From NCBI GenBank assembly GCA_937889795.1, contig CALBZH010000533.1, positions 1-7,047 of the forward strand: a DNA stretch of 7,047 bases. Reading direction: 5' to 3'. The translations under genes were made by a program, and so were the position numbers. Every line of letters begins with the position of its first letter. Within the stretch, counting starts at the first letter, position 1. Under the pieces are notes generated by a model. The model was not told the DNA's origin. It was given only the letters and a program-made list of their open reading frames with translations, and made no database searches. Shown here one piece after another: positions 1 through 5,781 of this stretch. The stretch is from an uncultured Syntrophobacteraceae bacterium. GTDB taxonomy: Bacteria; Desulfobacterota; Syntrophobacteria; Syntrophobacterales; Syntrophobacteraceae.

Positions 1-207
1 ACCCTCTGGAACATTTTATGATCAAGCCGCTTGAAGGTGTCGATCCCGGCAGCGAGTTCACAGGCTGCAATCCCCAGCTCCTGCGGGACTCCTCATGCTG
101 TAAAGCCTAACGTGCTGATCAACGGCGGCTGAATTGCGTCCGGTGGCGCGGTTTGATATGCCGTTTTCTTGTTGGTCAAATAGGCTCCTCATGTCATACG
201 GGTTAGT
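1..207. other. Left-edge stretch, no assignable gene
   Basis: No recognisable gene was found here. On the plus strand a frame is open from the window edge (base 3) to a TAA at 108-110. It encodes 35 residues that include FMIKPLEGVDPGSEF and end in SSCCKA, so it could be the 3' end of an unidentified protein. The minus strand of the same bases is open in the codon-aligned antisense frame (reading QELGIAACELAAG and onward off the left edge), but that frame has no start codon after its in-frame stop near 95. Only one of the two could be real and I cannot decide between them. Bases 111-207, downstream of psiE on its strand, show no clear hairpin terminator. Confidence 0.25.
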
Positions 208-627
208 TCATTCTGTTCTATCGTGGGAACGGCTCCTTTTCATCAGGAAATAGCCTGCGGTCAACGCAAGAACAATGCAGCCGATTCCAATCAGGCTCAG
301 ACTGTCAATCTCCTTCACATCTAAGATAATCACCTTACGGGCAATCGCGATGATCGCCACCGAGAGAACAACCTCGTAATGGGGTTGATCTTGGGTCAAA
401 TAGGTTTTCATTATTGTCTCAAGAAGTTCGATACCAATCAAAACCAACATAAAGAGACCAAATATATCTAGCAACTGACCGACGCTGAGAAATATATATG
501 GAGGACTTGTTATATCTTTAACAATAAGCCAGCCAAGATCAAGCGTAGCAAGCCCGAGAACAATGGCCATCATAATCATGAGGGCTTGGATCATCACCCG
601 TTCAAGTTTCTTTAGAACTTTGAACAT
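208..627 (-). CDS. psiE: PsiE-family (phosphate-starvation-inducible) membrane protein
   Basis: This is a small inner-membrane protein of 139 residues, matching the usual PsiE length of about 136. PsiE was named for induction by phosphate starvation in E. coli; its biochemical role is unknown. Four hydrophobic segments are visible, at roughly residues 13-36, 46-70, 86-102 and 110-129, after a short basic N-terminus (MFKVLKKLER). The most family-like stretch is HYEVVLSVAIIAIARKVI (residues 83-100), followed by an acidic turn (LDVKEID). The tail is charged and probably cytoplasmic (KRSRSHDRTE). The ATG at 625-627 has a GGGGGA Shine-Dalgarno-like run at 638-643, ten bases upstream, which is slightly long spacing. 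The gene is transcribed alone, leftward, away from the flavin reductase gene. It is AT-richer than the right half of the window. The family call is fairly secure; assignment as a true psiE orthologue is not. Confidence 0.8.
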   Translation of the reverse strand: MFKVLKKLERVMIQALMIMMAIVLGLATLDLGWLIVKDITSPPYIFLSVGQLLDIFGLFMLVLIGIELLETIMKTYLTQDQPHYEVVLSVAIIAIARKVIILDVKEIDSLSLIGIGCIVLALTAGYFLMKRSRSHDRTE

Positions 628-1228
628 CTTGTTGTTATCCCCCGAACAAGAAGACCGTTGCTGCCTTATCGATGTGTAATCGACTCATGATTTTACGCGT
701 AAAACTGATTGAACAGGTCTGTTCATATCCGGGACGAAGGGGAGTGCCCGAGCAACAGAGAGGAAAGAGAGCTCCGTTATACCGGTGCTCGATGAGAGGT
801 CCCTTTCCCCATCGTCCTGATTTCTTAATATATTTTAGGTGTAGGGTCCTTGCAAGCGATTCTCTTCAGGGTGCATGTGTCTTTCTGTTAATACCGCAAA
901 TTGCAAGGATGGCAAAAGACTGGAGAGCTCCGCATGCGTTCTATTCCCCCGGAAAGCAAGCAGGATTCATGACTCATCTGAGACAGACGATGGCTCCAGA
1001 CTACAGACATCTTTTGTTGTTACGCTTGGATAAAGCAGACTGGCAGGGGCCTCATAACGCCGAGCGGATCACTGAACGCAGGTATTCTGTATGCTTGGGA
1101 ACTTACCTCTTGAGCAACAGAAGGATTCCAAAGGAATCTGTCGCAGCCGTTGGCATGGACACGACCGGTTTGTTGTTGTAGGATTACATCATCAACATAT
1201 CATTCAGGCAGGCGATTTGGAGGGAAAT
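628..1228. other. Long divergent intergenic region
   Basis: About 600 bases lie between the divergent starts of the psiE-family gene and the flavin reductase gene. A 169-codon plus-strand frame (672-1181) fills most of it. Its protein is rich in Arg, Pro and Cys, resembles no family I know, and lacks a good ribosome binding site, so I do not call it a gene. The part nearest psiE holds two perfect palindromes (separate entry). Near the flavin reductase, TTGTTG (1173-1178) and CATATC (1196-1201) are spaced 17 bases apart and could be weak -35/-10 boxes. The length suggests a decayed gene, an unrecognised RNA, or both. Confidence 0.4.
691..725. promoter_or_regulatory. Paired palindromic operator candidates upstream of psiE
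   Basis: Two perfect inverted repeats lie side by side. TTTTACGCGTAAAA (691-704) is an uninterrupted 14-base palindrome. TGAACAG-GT-CTGTTCA (710-725) has 7-base arms around a 2-base spacer. Their centres are about 20 bases apart, close to two helical turns. A weaker dyad, TCGAT-N5-ATCGA (669-683), lies a further 21 bases toward psiE. They start about 64 bases upstream of the psiE-family ATG, which fits binding sites for dimeric regulators of that gene. The two perfect repeats differ in sequence, so two regulators would be needed. I cannot name either regulator; the second repeat has six bases between GAAC and GTTC, not the four of a Gram-positive LexA box. Confidence 0.45.
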
Positions 1229-1750
1229 ATGGAGCCGATTGTGGATCGCAAGGTGTTCAGGGATTTAAGCTATGGACTGTACATCGTTACATCCAGAGAT
1301 GGCGACAGGTTGAATGGCCAAATCATCAACACCGCCATTCAGGTGACGTCAGACCCCCCACGAGTGGCCGTAATCATCAACAAGAAAAATCTCACCCATG
1401 ATTTCATCGACAAGAGCAAAGTGTTTGCCATATCTGTTCTCGATGAAGAAGCCCCCATGACATTTATAGGGCTTTTCGGGTTTAGATCGGGTAGAGACAT
1501 TGACAAGCTGTCCAAGACTCAGTTCAGAGAAGGCATTACGCAATGCCCAGTTCTAATGGAGCATACTCTTTCGGTGCTGGAGGCAAAGGTTACGGACCAG
1601 ATAGATCTTGGCAGTCACACCATCTTCATAGGGGAAACCGTCCATTCAGAGGTCCTTCGAGATGGTCGTCCGATGACATACAATTACTATCATCAGACTC
1701 TGAAGGGAAAGTCACCACCTACCGCTCCCACTTTTGAGCCTGTGAAGTAG
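1229..1750 (+). CDS. Flavin reductase-domain protein (Hrb/flavoredoxin-like, no rubredoxin domain)
   Basis: This is a 173-residue FMN-binding split-barrel protein of the flavin reductase family. Its closest recognisable type is the N-terminal half of high-molecular-weight rubredoxin (Hrb), which passes electrons from NADH through FMN and rubredoxin to flavodiiron proteins in anaerobes. Supporting features are the opening FRDLSYGLYIVTSRDGDRLNG (about residues 10-30), then NTAIQVTSDPPRVAVIINKKN, HDFIDKSKVFAISVLDE, and FGFRSGRDIDKL with the conserved Gly-Arg-Ser region. The protein ends KGKSPPTAPTFEPVK, which resembles the linker leading into rubredoxin in Hrb, but no CxxCG motif follows. The start is chosen at ATG 1229 because GGAGG (1219-1223) sits five bases upstream and the family similarity begins there; the frame is open further back to 1091 without similarity. 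The gene is cytoplasmic. The next gene on this strand is the Kef-type antiporter, 269 bases on. The physiological electron partner is inferred, not seen. Confidence 0.8.
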   Translation: MEPIVDRKVFRDLSYGLYIVTSRDGDRLNGQIINTAIQVTSDPPRVAVIINKKNLTHDFIDKSKVFAISVLDEEAPMTFIGLFGFRSGRDIDKLSKTQFREGITQCPVLMEHTLSVLEAKVTDQIDLGSHTIFIGETVHSEVLRDGRPMTYNYYHQTLKGKSPPTAPTFEPVK

Positions 1751-1777
1751 CAGCATCTTAGAGACTTCAAAGGCTCA
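1735..1777 (+). terminator. Hairpin spanning the flavin reductase stop codon
   Basis: Arms TGAGCCTGTGAAG (1735-1747) and CTTCAAAGGCTCA (1765-1777) are complementary at 12 of 13 positions, with a single G/A mismatch. The 17-base loop contains the TAG stop. This is too long an inverted repeat to be likely by chance. A T run (ATTTTT) occurs only about 22 bases further on, at 1799-1804, so it is not a textbook intrinsic terminator. It may terminate transcription weakly, protect the mRNA 3' end, or lower readthrough into the antiporter gene. Confidence 0.5.
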
Positions 1778-2019
1778 CACGGTCAACACGTCCCGATCAT
1801 TTTTCGTCAATTCTCATCCGCCCGCTCGGATTTCAAGTAGACAAGGAAACAACGAATCAAAAAGGTAAGCAAAAGGTCTCGGACGGCACTCTGGCACAGC
1901 TTTCATCGGAGCTCGAACCGGTAGCCTGCGGTGGGACGGGGAGAAGCAGGAGCGGCAGCCCTCCATTTGTTCCCTCTCTCGCTTCGACACTTCAAATACC
2001 GATTCTGTGAGAGGACCCA

Positions 2020-3603
2020 ATGCTTGTCATTATGATCAGTTTTGCGTTTGGCTTTGGACTTGCCCTGGCCCGGCTTGGACTGCCGCCCATGGTCGGATTT
2101 CTGTTGGCTGGGTTCGCCTATCACATGGCCGGCTTGGCCAAGCCCCAAGGCCTGGATCTGATTGCCGACCTTGGCATCATTCTGTTGTTGTTCTCCATCG
2201 GTCTGAAGCTCGACGTCCGTGGTTTGCTCAAGGCGGAGATTTGGGCCAGCACCACGGCCCAGATGCTGATCACGACCGCCCTGATGTGCGGTTTTTTGCT
2301 GATGGGCCAGCAGATGTTCCCCATACCACTCATGGAAATGTCTTTGCAGACCTCGCTGGTGCTGGGTTTTGCCTTTGCCTTTTCCAGTACGGTGTTTGCG
2401 GTCAAGGTTCTGGAGGAAAAAGGGGATCAGACGGCTTTTTACGGCAGGATTGCCATCGGCATTCTGGTGATGCAGGACCTGTTTGCCGTTCTCTTCCTGA
2501 GCGTCTCCACGGGAAAAGTCCCAAGTGTCTTTGCTTTAAGCGTTCTGGCCCTGCCACTGCTGCGGCCATTGTTCTTTCGTTTGCTGGACCTTGCGGGACG
2601 AGGCGAGCTATTCATCCTCTGCGGCCTGTTCATGGCTTTGGGCGTGGGCGCGGAGGGTTTTGCCCTGGTCGGTCTGAAATCGGACCTGGGCGCACTCGTG
2701 GTAGGTGTGCTCATTGCCAGCCATCCTCGCGCATCGGAATTGTCCAAGGCCTTGTTCGGCTTCAAGGAATTGATGCTGGTGGGCTTTTTTCTCTCCATCG
2801 GCATGAAAGGGCTCCCAACAACGGACATGCTCGTGGCTATGGTTCTGTTCTGCCTGGTATTGCCCTTCAAGACCGCCATCTATCACTTCATTGTCAACCA
2901 ATTCGGGCTGCGGGCGCGCACGAGCCTGTTTGCCGCTCTGTCATTGACCAATTACTCCGAGTTCGGGTTGATCGTGACGGCGATTGCCGCTGATCAGGGT
3001 CTTTTGTCGGCGGACTGGCTTCTGGTTATGGCAATGACCATTAGTGCGAGCTTTGCGATTTCCGCACCCTTGAGCACCAATTCCGAGTCTGTCTATCACC
3101 GAATGTCCGGGAGGCTGCGCCGCTTTGAGCGCAAGTTTTGCCATCCCTTCGACTCACCGATTGACCTTGGTTCCGCAAAGGCTGTTGTCATGGGAATGGG
3201 CCGGATCGGCTCCGGGGCCTATGATGAACTGCAGAAGATATACGGCAAGAAGATTTGCGGTGTGGAACATACCCCGGAGCGGGTGGATCTGAACCGTGGC
3301 CAAGGACGGAACGTGATTCTGGGCGATGCCTGCGACAGGGAGTTTTGGTTGAAGCTGCGTCAAGATATCCAACTTGAATTGATCATCCTCGCCATGCCCA
3401 ATCACCATGGCAACACCTTCGCGGCTCACCAGCTGCGCAATTTGACCTTTGACTGCCAGGTGGCGGCCATTGTGCGCTATCCCGAAGAGGCTGAAGAGCT
3501 TTCGGCTCTCGGAGTCTGCACCGCCTACAACATGTATGAGCAGGCAGGGGCTGGTTTAGTACGCACTGCCCTGGAAGGTTGTCGGGTGATGAAGAAGAAC
3601 TAG
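2020..3603 (+). CDS. Kef-type cation:proton antiporter with RCK (TrkA-N) domain
   Basis: This 527-residue CPA2-family transporter probably exchanges K+ or Na+ for protons across the inner membrane. Residues 1-350 form the Na+/H+-exchanger domain with about 11-13 hydrophobic segments. Landmarks are LARLGLPPMVGFLLAG (16-31), LGIILLLFSIGLKL (51-64), the SST turn (122-124), VMQDL with Asp153 as the likely ion-binding acid, GFFLSIGM (255-262) and NYSEFGLI (311-318). A basic linker (RRFERKF, about 367-373) leads to the cytoplasmic RCK/TrkA-N domain (about 386-515). There, GMGRIG (392-397) is the dinucleotide loop and Glu416 the acid after strand 2, typical of NAD(H) binding. There is no clear RCK_C domain, as in KefB and KefC. 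The ATG at 2020 follows GAGGA (2011-2015) by four bases. The gene is richer in G+C than the flavin reductase gene upstream. Glutathione gating as in E. coli Kef cannot be judged from sequence alone. Confidence 0.88.
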   Translation: MLVIMISFAFGFGLALARLGLPPMVGFLLAGFAYHMAGLAKPQGLDLIADLGIILLLFSIGLKLDVRGLLKAEIWASTTAQMLITTALMCGFLLMGQQMFPIPLMEMSLQTSLVLGFAFAFSSTVFAVKVLEEKGDQTAFYGRIAIGILVMQDLFAVLFLSVSTGKVPSVFALSVLALPLLRPLFFRLLDLAGRGELFILCGLFMALGVGAEGFALVGLKSDLGALVVGVLIASHPRASELSKALFGFKELMLVGFFLSIGMKGLPTTDMLVAMVLFCLVLPFKTAIYHFIVNQFGLRARTSLFAALSLTNYSEFGLIVTAIAADQGLLSADWLLVMAMTISASFAISAPLSTNSESVYHRMSGRLRRFERKFCHPFDSPIDLGSAKAVVMGMGRIGSGAYDELQKIYGKKICGVEHTPERVDLNRGQGRNVILGDACDREFWLKLRQDIQLELIILAMPNHHGNTFAAHQLRNLTFDCQVAAIVRYPEEAEELSALGVCTAYNMYEQAGAGLVRTALEGCRVMKKN

Positions 3604-3622
3604 TCAACTTTTGCAGATCACA

Positions 3623-3667
3623 CCCCAATGGCAACCCTGCGCAGTGATTGCCGGGGCCGTATTTTTT
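3623..3667 (+). terminator. Weak intrinsic terminator candidate after the antiporter gene
   Basis: CCCC (3623-3626) can pair with GGGG (3653-3656), and GGCAA (3630-3634) with TTGCC (3648-3652). This leaves a 3-base bulge and a 13-base loop. Six T residues follow at 3662-3667, after a 5-base gap. Position, 20 bases past the antiporter stop, and the T tract favour a terminator; the interrupted stem weakens it. Confidence 0.35.
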
Positions 3668-3866
3668 CAACTTGTGCCCCCGACCAGGAAACCCGCTTTA
3701 ATCATGCCCCTGCACCAATAAATACTCCCAAGCCTGTCGAACGAATCTTAGTTGATGGGTTTCTCAGAAAGTGCTGAATGCTTGTGTGTTCAGGTTCAAG
3801 CAGGGCAGAGATTCCTGTTGCGAGAGAGGCTGGTTGCTGGACCATCTGCATCCTGACTCCGCATAA

Positions 3867-4106
3867 TTGCGTTTACGCAGAGCTTGGCATCAACGCAAAG
3901 ACCGGCTCTTTGCTGAACATCCCAACGGCTCCTGCGCCGCAGCCACGCTCTTCAGTCTCAATGAAACCGCCCAGGCCTGCGGGCTGGATTCCTGTCGATA
4001 TCTGCTCCCGCTGTTTGAACGACTGCGCTTTTGCCAGAATGAGGCAGCCCTCAAGGGACTTTTTCCCTCACCCTCAGTCATTGGCTCCGGAGAAAATGGA
4101 CCTTAG
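3867..4106 (+). pseudogene. IS66-family transposase, C-terminal relic
   Basis: This open frame encodes the extreme C-terminus of an IS66-type transposase and nothing else of it. About 64 codons (3876-4067) fit the family end. RKDRLFAEHPNGS matches the usual RKNWLF-(S/A)xxPxGA segment; LFSLNETAQACGLDSCRYL matches the very typical YSLIETAKANGLEPYxYL; and LFERLRFCQNEAALKGLFP matches the closing LxxLPxAxTxxxxxALLP. An in-frame TAA at 3864-3866 cuts it off from anything upstream. I find no catalytic DDE region, no TnpB partner and no terminal inverted repeats in 3604-3866. The element is therefore dead and mostly deleted. Its stop codon (4104-4106) overlaps the stop of the convergent peroxiredoxin gene. 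The rest of the stretch between the antiporter and this relic holds nothing I can identify. It is called from memory of the family pattern, with good but not perfect agreement. Confidence 0.72.
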
Positions 4107-4717
4107 AAGGCTTCTCGAGGCTTCCAGGTATCCCAAGGCCGGGTGGGGCTCCCGGATTCATCCGTGGCTGCGAGGCTCTGCTTTCCGGGCTCCCATCCGC
4201 ACGGCATTAAACGTCCGGTGGCCTGGTGTTGCTGGAGGGCCCTCAGCTGCCGGAGGATTTCCGTCACGCTGCGTCCCAAAGGAGCGGCCACGACTTCCAG
4301 GGATTGAATGATCCCGTTCGGGTCGATGATGAAATGGCTGCGAAGCTGTCGCTTCGCCTCGGCGTCATAGACGCCGTATGCCGAGCCGATCTTGCCGTCG
4401 GGATCCGACACGATGGGAAATCGGACGCCGCCGGGCACCATGCTGGACAGACACTGCGCCTGGAAAGCCTCGTGGCTTTCCAGGGTGTCGGTGCTCACCG
4501 CCAGGACCTCGGTGCCGAGCTCCATGAGCGCTGGGTACTTGACCGCCAGGGCCGCGATTTCAGTCGGACACACGCATGTGAAATCGCCGGGATAGAAAAA
4601 CAGGATGATCCACAGCCCCCGGAGCTCGTCGAGGTCCACGCGTACGCGCAGAGCGCCATGAAACGCCGGGGCCTCAAAATGCGGTGCGTGCTCGCCGACA
4701 CAAGGGATTCGGTTCAT
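4103..4717 (-). CDS. AhpC/TSA-family 2-Cys peroxiredoxin
   Basis: This 204-residue thiol peroxidase reduces H2O2, alkyl hydroperoxides and probably peroxynitrite in the cytoplasm. The active-site segment FFYPGDFTCVCPTE (about residues 40-53) gives peroxidatic Cys50 with Thr47, and Arg126 in LRSHFIIDPNG is the likely third catalytic residue. GRLMPCGWEPGKQSL aligns with the family's VVCPANWKPGDKTL, so Cys173 should be the resolving cysteine, making this a typical 2-Cys enzyme. Oddities: Cys48 makes a C-x-C at the active site where Phe is usual, and the tail after Cys173 (about 31 residues) is longer than the usual AhpC end, lacks the YF motif and runs to the edge of the IS66 relic. The ATG at 4715-4717 follows a GGGGGGAA run (4724-4731) at about six bases. 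The gene lies 114 bases downstream of the membrane fusion protein gene, on the same strand. The electron donor (AhpF, thioredoxin or rubredoxin) is unknown. Confidence 0.9.
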   Translation of the reverse strand: MNRIPCVGEHAPHFEAPAFHGALRVRVDLDELRGLWIILFFYPGDFTCVCPTEIAALAVKYPALMELGTEVLAVSTDTLESHEAFQAQCLSSMVPGGVRFPIVSDPDGKIGSAYGVYDAEAKRQLRSHFIIDPNGIIQSLEVVAAPLGRSVTEILRQLRALQQHQATGRLMPCGWEPGKQSLAATDESGSPTRPWDTWKPREAF

Positions 4718-4831
4718 GGTGGCTTCCCCCCTTTCTCCAATGCCGTCCGGCTGCCTACTCAGGGCTTCCTGGACGCGGCAGGTGCGCCCCTGTCGGGTCC
4801 CGATTTGCCCATCCTGGGTCGCGGATCCTCA

Positions 4832-5773
4832 TCACGGCTTTCCTGCGACCCCGCCACGGGACGCCGGCGCCGGCGTCAAGGCGGATCGGTCTTCGATATA
4901 GACGTCCATCAGCTGGCCGGGAAACACGGTAAGGGCATCCCCCTTGAAACTGTAGACGACCTGCATCACCCGGGTGTCAACCCGCTCCGTACTCTCTCCC
5001 GTCAGGGACCTCTTGGGGACGACGTATGTTTCGATGTACTCGAACTGCAGCGAGGTCCTCAGGGCCGGATTGCCCCTGACAAAGGCGACCGCCGGGGCTG
5101 TCTCGCTGAAACGCCAGGCGTCGTTTTCGTCAATATCCACCCGCACATGAAGGCGCTCCAGATTGCCCAGCAGGATGAGGGGCTCGGCGGTCACGCCGCT
5201 GGGAGCGTACTCCCCGGGCCGGATGTTGACCTGAAGAATCTGACCTTCGATGGGAGCCCTAACCGTCAGGAGATCGAGATCCACCCGGGTCGCGTTGAGC
5301 TCGGCGGTCGCGATGGCCATTCGAGCCTCCGCCGCCTTCACGGCATACTGACGTTTTTTAAGGTCTTCGATGCCGATCGCGCCCGGGATCCGCACTTTCT
5401 CGGCGATCCGCAGCTGGGCCCTGAGATCCTGGAGGCTGGCCTCGGCTTCAAGCACGCGCGCCTCGCGCACCGCCAGGTCCGCACGGGTTGCCCGGTCATC
5501 GATGAAAAACAGAGGATCGCCGGCTTTGACCCGCTGGCCGACGTCCACGTATACCCGGGCCACGATTCCAGGAAGATGGGTGCCGACGGAGATGTTGCGC
5601 GTGCTGGCCTCCACAATGCCGGCGCCGGAAATCCGGTTGGGAAATTCCACCCTGGGTGGATCCGCCACGGGCTGCGAATAGACGATGTGTTTGGAGGCTT
5701 GGCGCACCATCCAGAGCGCGAAAAAGAACCCGAGAACGGCCAGGACAGGAAGGACGACTCTTCTGATCATCAT
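4832..5773 (-). CDS. HlyD/DevB-type periplasmic adaptor (membrane fusion protein)
   Basis: This 313-residue membrane fusion protein should link the ABC pump in the inner membrane to an outer-membrane channel. One N-terminal membrane anchor (about residues 5-24, VVLPVLAVLGFFFALWMV) is followed by a periplasmic body. The first half of the lipoyl domain is about 51-92 (GIVEASTRNISVGTHLPG, then GQRVKAGDPLFFID). An alpha-hairpin follows at about 94-165, rich in Ala, Glu, Arg and Leu. The second lipoyl half is about 168-190 (LLTVRAPIEGQIL, then RPGEYA), and a beta-barrel and membrane-proximal region run from 200 to 295. The hairpin is fairly short, as in DevB-like and MacA-like adaptors. Two ATGs are adjacent; AGGAGG (5775-5780) lies one base from the first and four from the second (5770), so translation probably starts at 5770. 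No outer-membrane TolC-like gene is in the window. Substrate unknown. Confidence 0.87.
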   Translation of the reverse strand: MMIRRVVLPVLAVLGFFFALWMVRQASKHIVYSQPVADPPRVEFPNRISGAGIVEASTRNISVGTHLPGIVARVYVDVGQRVKAGDPLFFIDDRATRADLAVREARVLEAEASLQDLRAQLRIAEKVRIPGAIGIEDLKKRQYAVKAAEARMAIATAELNATRVDLDLLTVRAPIEGQILQVNIRPGEYAPSGVTAEPLILLGNLERLHVRVDIDENDAWRFSETAPAVAFVRGNPALRTSLQFEYIETYVVPKRSLTGESTERVDTRVMQVVYSFKGDALTVFPGQLMDVYIEDRSALTPAPASRGGVAGKP

Positions 5774-5774
5774 G

Positions 5775-5781
5775 CCTCCTA
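5775..5781 (-). promoter_or_regulatory. Shine-Dalgarno of the adaptor gene overlapping the ATPase stop
   Basis: On the minus strand the sequence TAGGAGG contains both the TAG stop of the ATPase gene (5779-5781) and a perfect AGGAGG ribosome binding site (5775-5780) for the adaptor gene. A terminating ribosome would cover the next start, so the two genes are expected to be translationally coupled. The permease-ATPase junction has the same design: GGGAG (6490-6494) overlaps the permease TAG (6494-6496) and lies three bases from the ATPase ATG. Confidence 0.7.

Noticed and set aside
174..404. Direct repeat GGTCAAATAGG at 174-184 and 394-404
   Set aside because: Several 11-base repeats are expected by chance in 7 kb, and one copy is inside the psiE-family coding sequence.
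672..1181. 169-codon plus-strand open frame in the long intergenic region
   Set aside because: Rich in Arg, Pro and Cys without any family pattern, no good ribosome binding site, and its end overlaps the upstream part of the flavin reductase frame. Treated as chance, or at most a decayed gene.
1091..1228. Earlier start for the flavin reductase (46 extra residues)
   Set aside because: The extra residues show no family similarity, and the ATG at 1229 has a strong GGAGG at ideal spacing exactly where the similarity begins.
1751..2019. Possible riboswitch or structured leader ahead of the antiporter gene
   Set aside because: I looked for ydaO (c-di-AMP), Na+-I and yybP-like consensus parts and found only short pairings such as CCTGC/GCAGG, not a recognisable core.
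2131..2144. 14-base palindrome GGCTTGGCCAAGCC
   Set aside because: It lies inside the antiporter coding sequence and encodes ordinary residues; no regulatory role is evident.
2007..2993. 328-codon plus-strand frame overlapping the antiporter gene
   Set aside because: It is a +1/-1 shadow of the antiporter gene, whose own frame shows continuous family motifs and membrane segments; this one is rich in Arg, His, Gly and Pro.
3778..4311. 177-codon plus-strand frame across the IS66 relic and the peroxiredoxin 3' end
   Set aside because: It overlaps the recognisable transposase relic in another frame and runs antisense into a confident gene; no family pattern.
4755..4832. 25-codon minus-strand frame whose ATG overlaps the adaptor TGA, with an AGGA upstream
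   Set aside because: The coupling layout is suggestive, but the peptide is Pro/Arg/Gly-rich with no recognisable features, and such short frames are expected by chance in GC-rich DNA.
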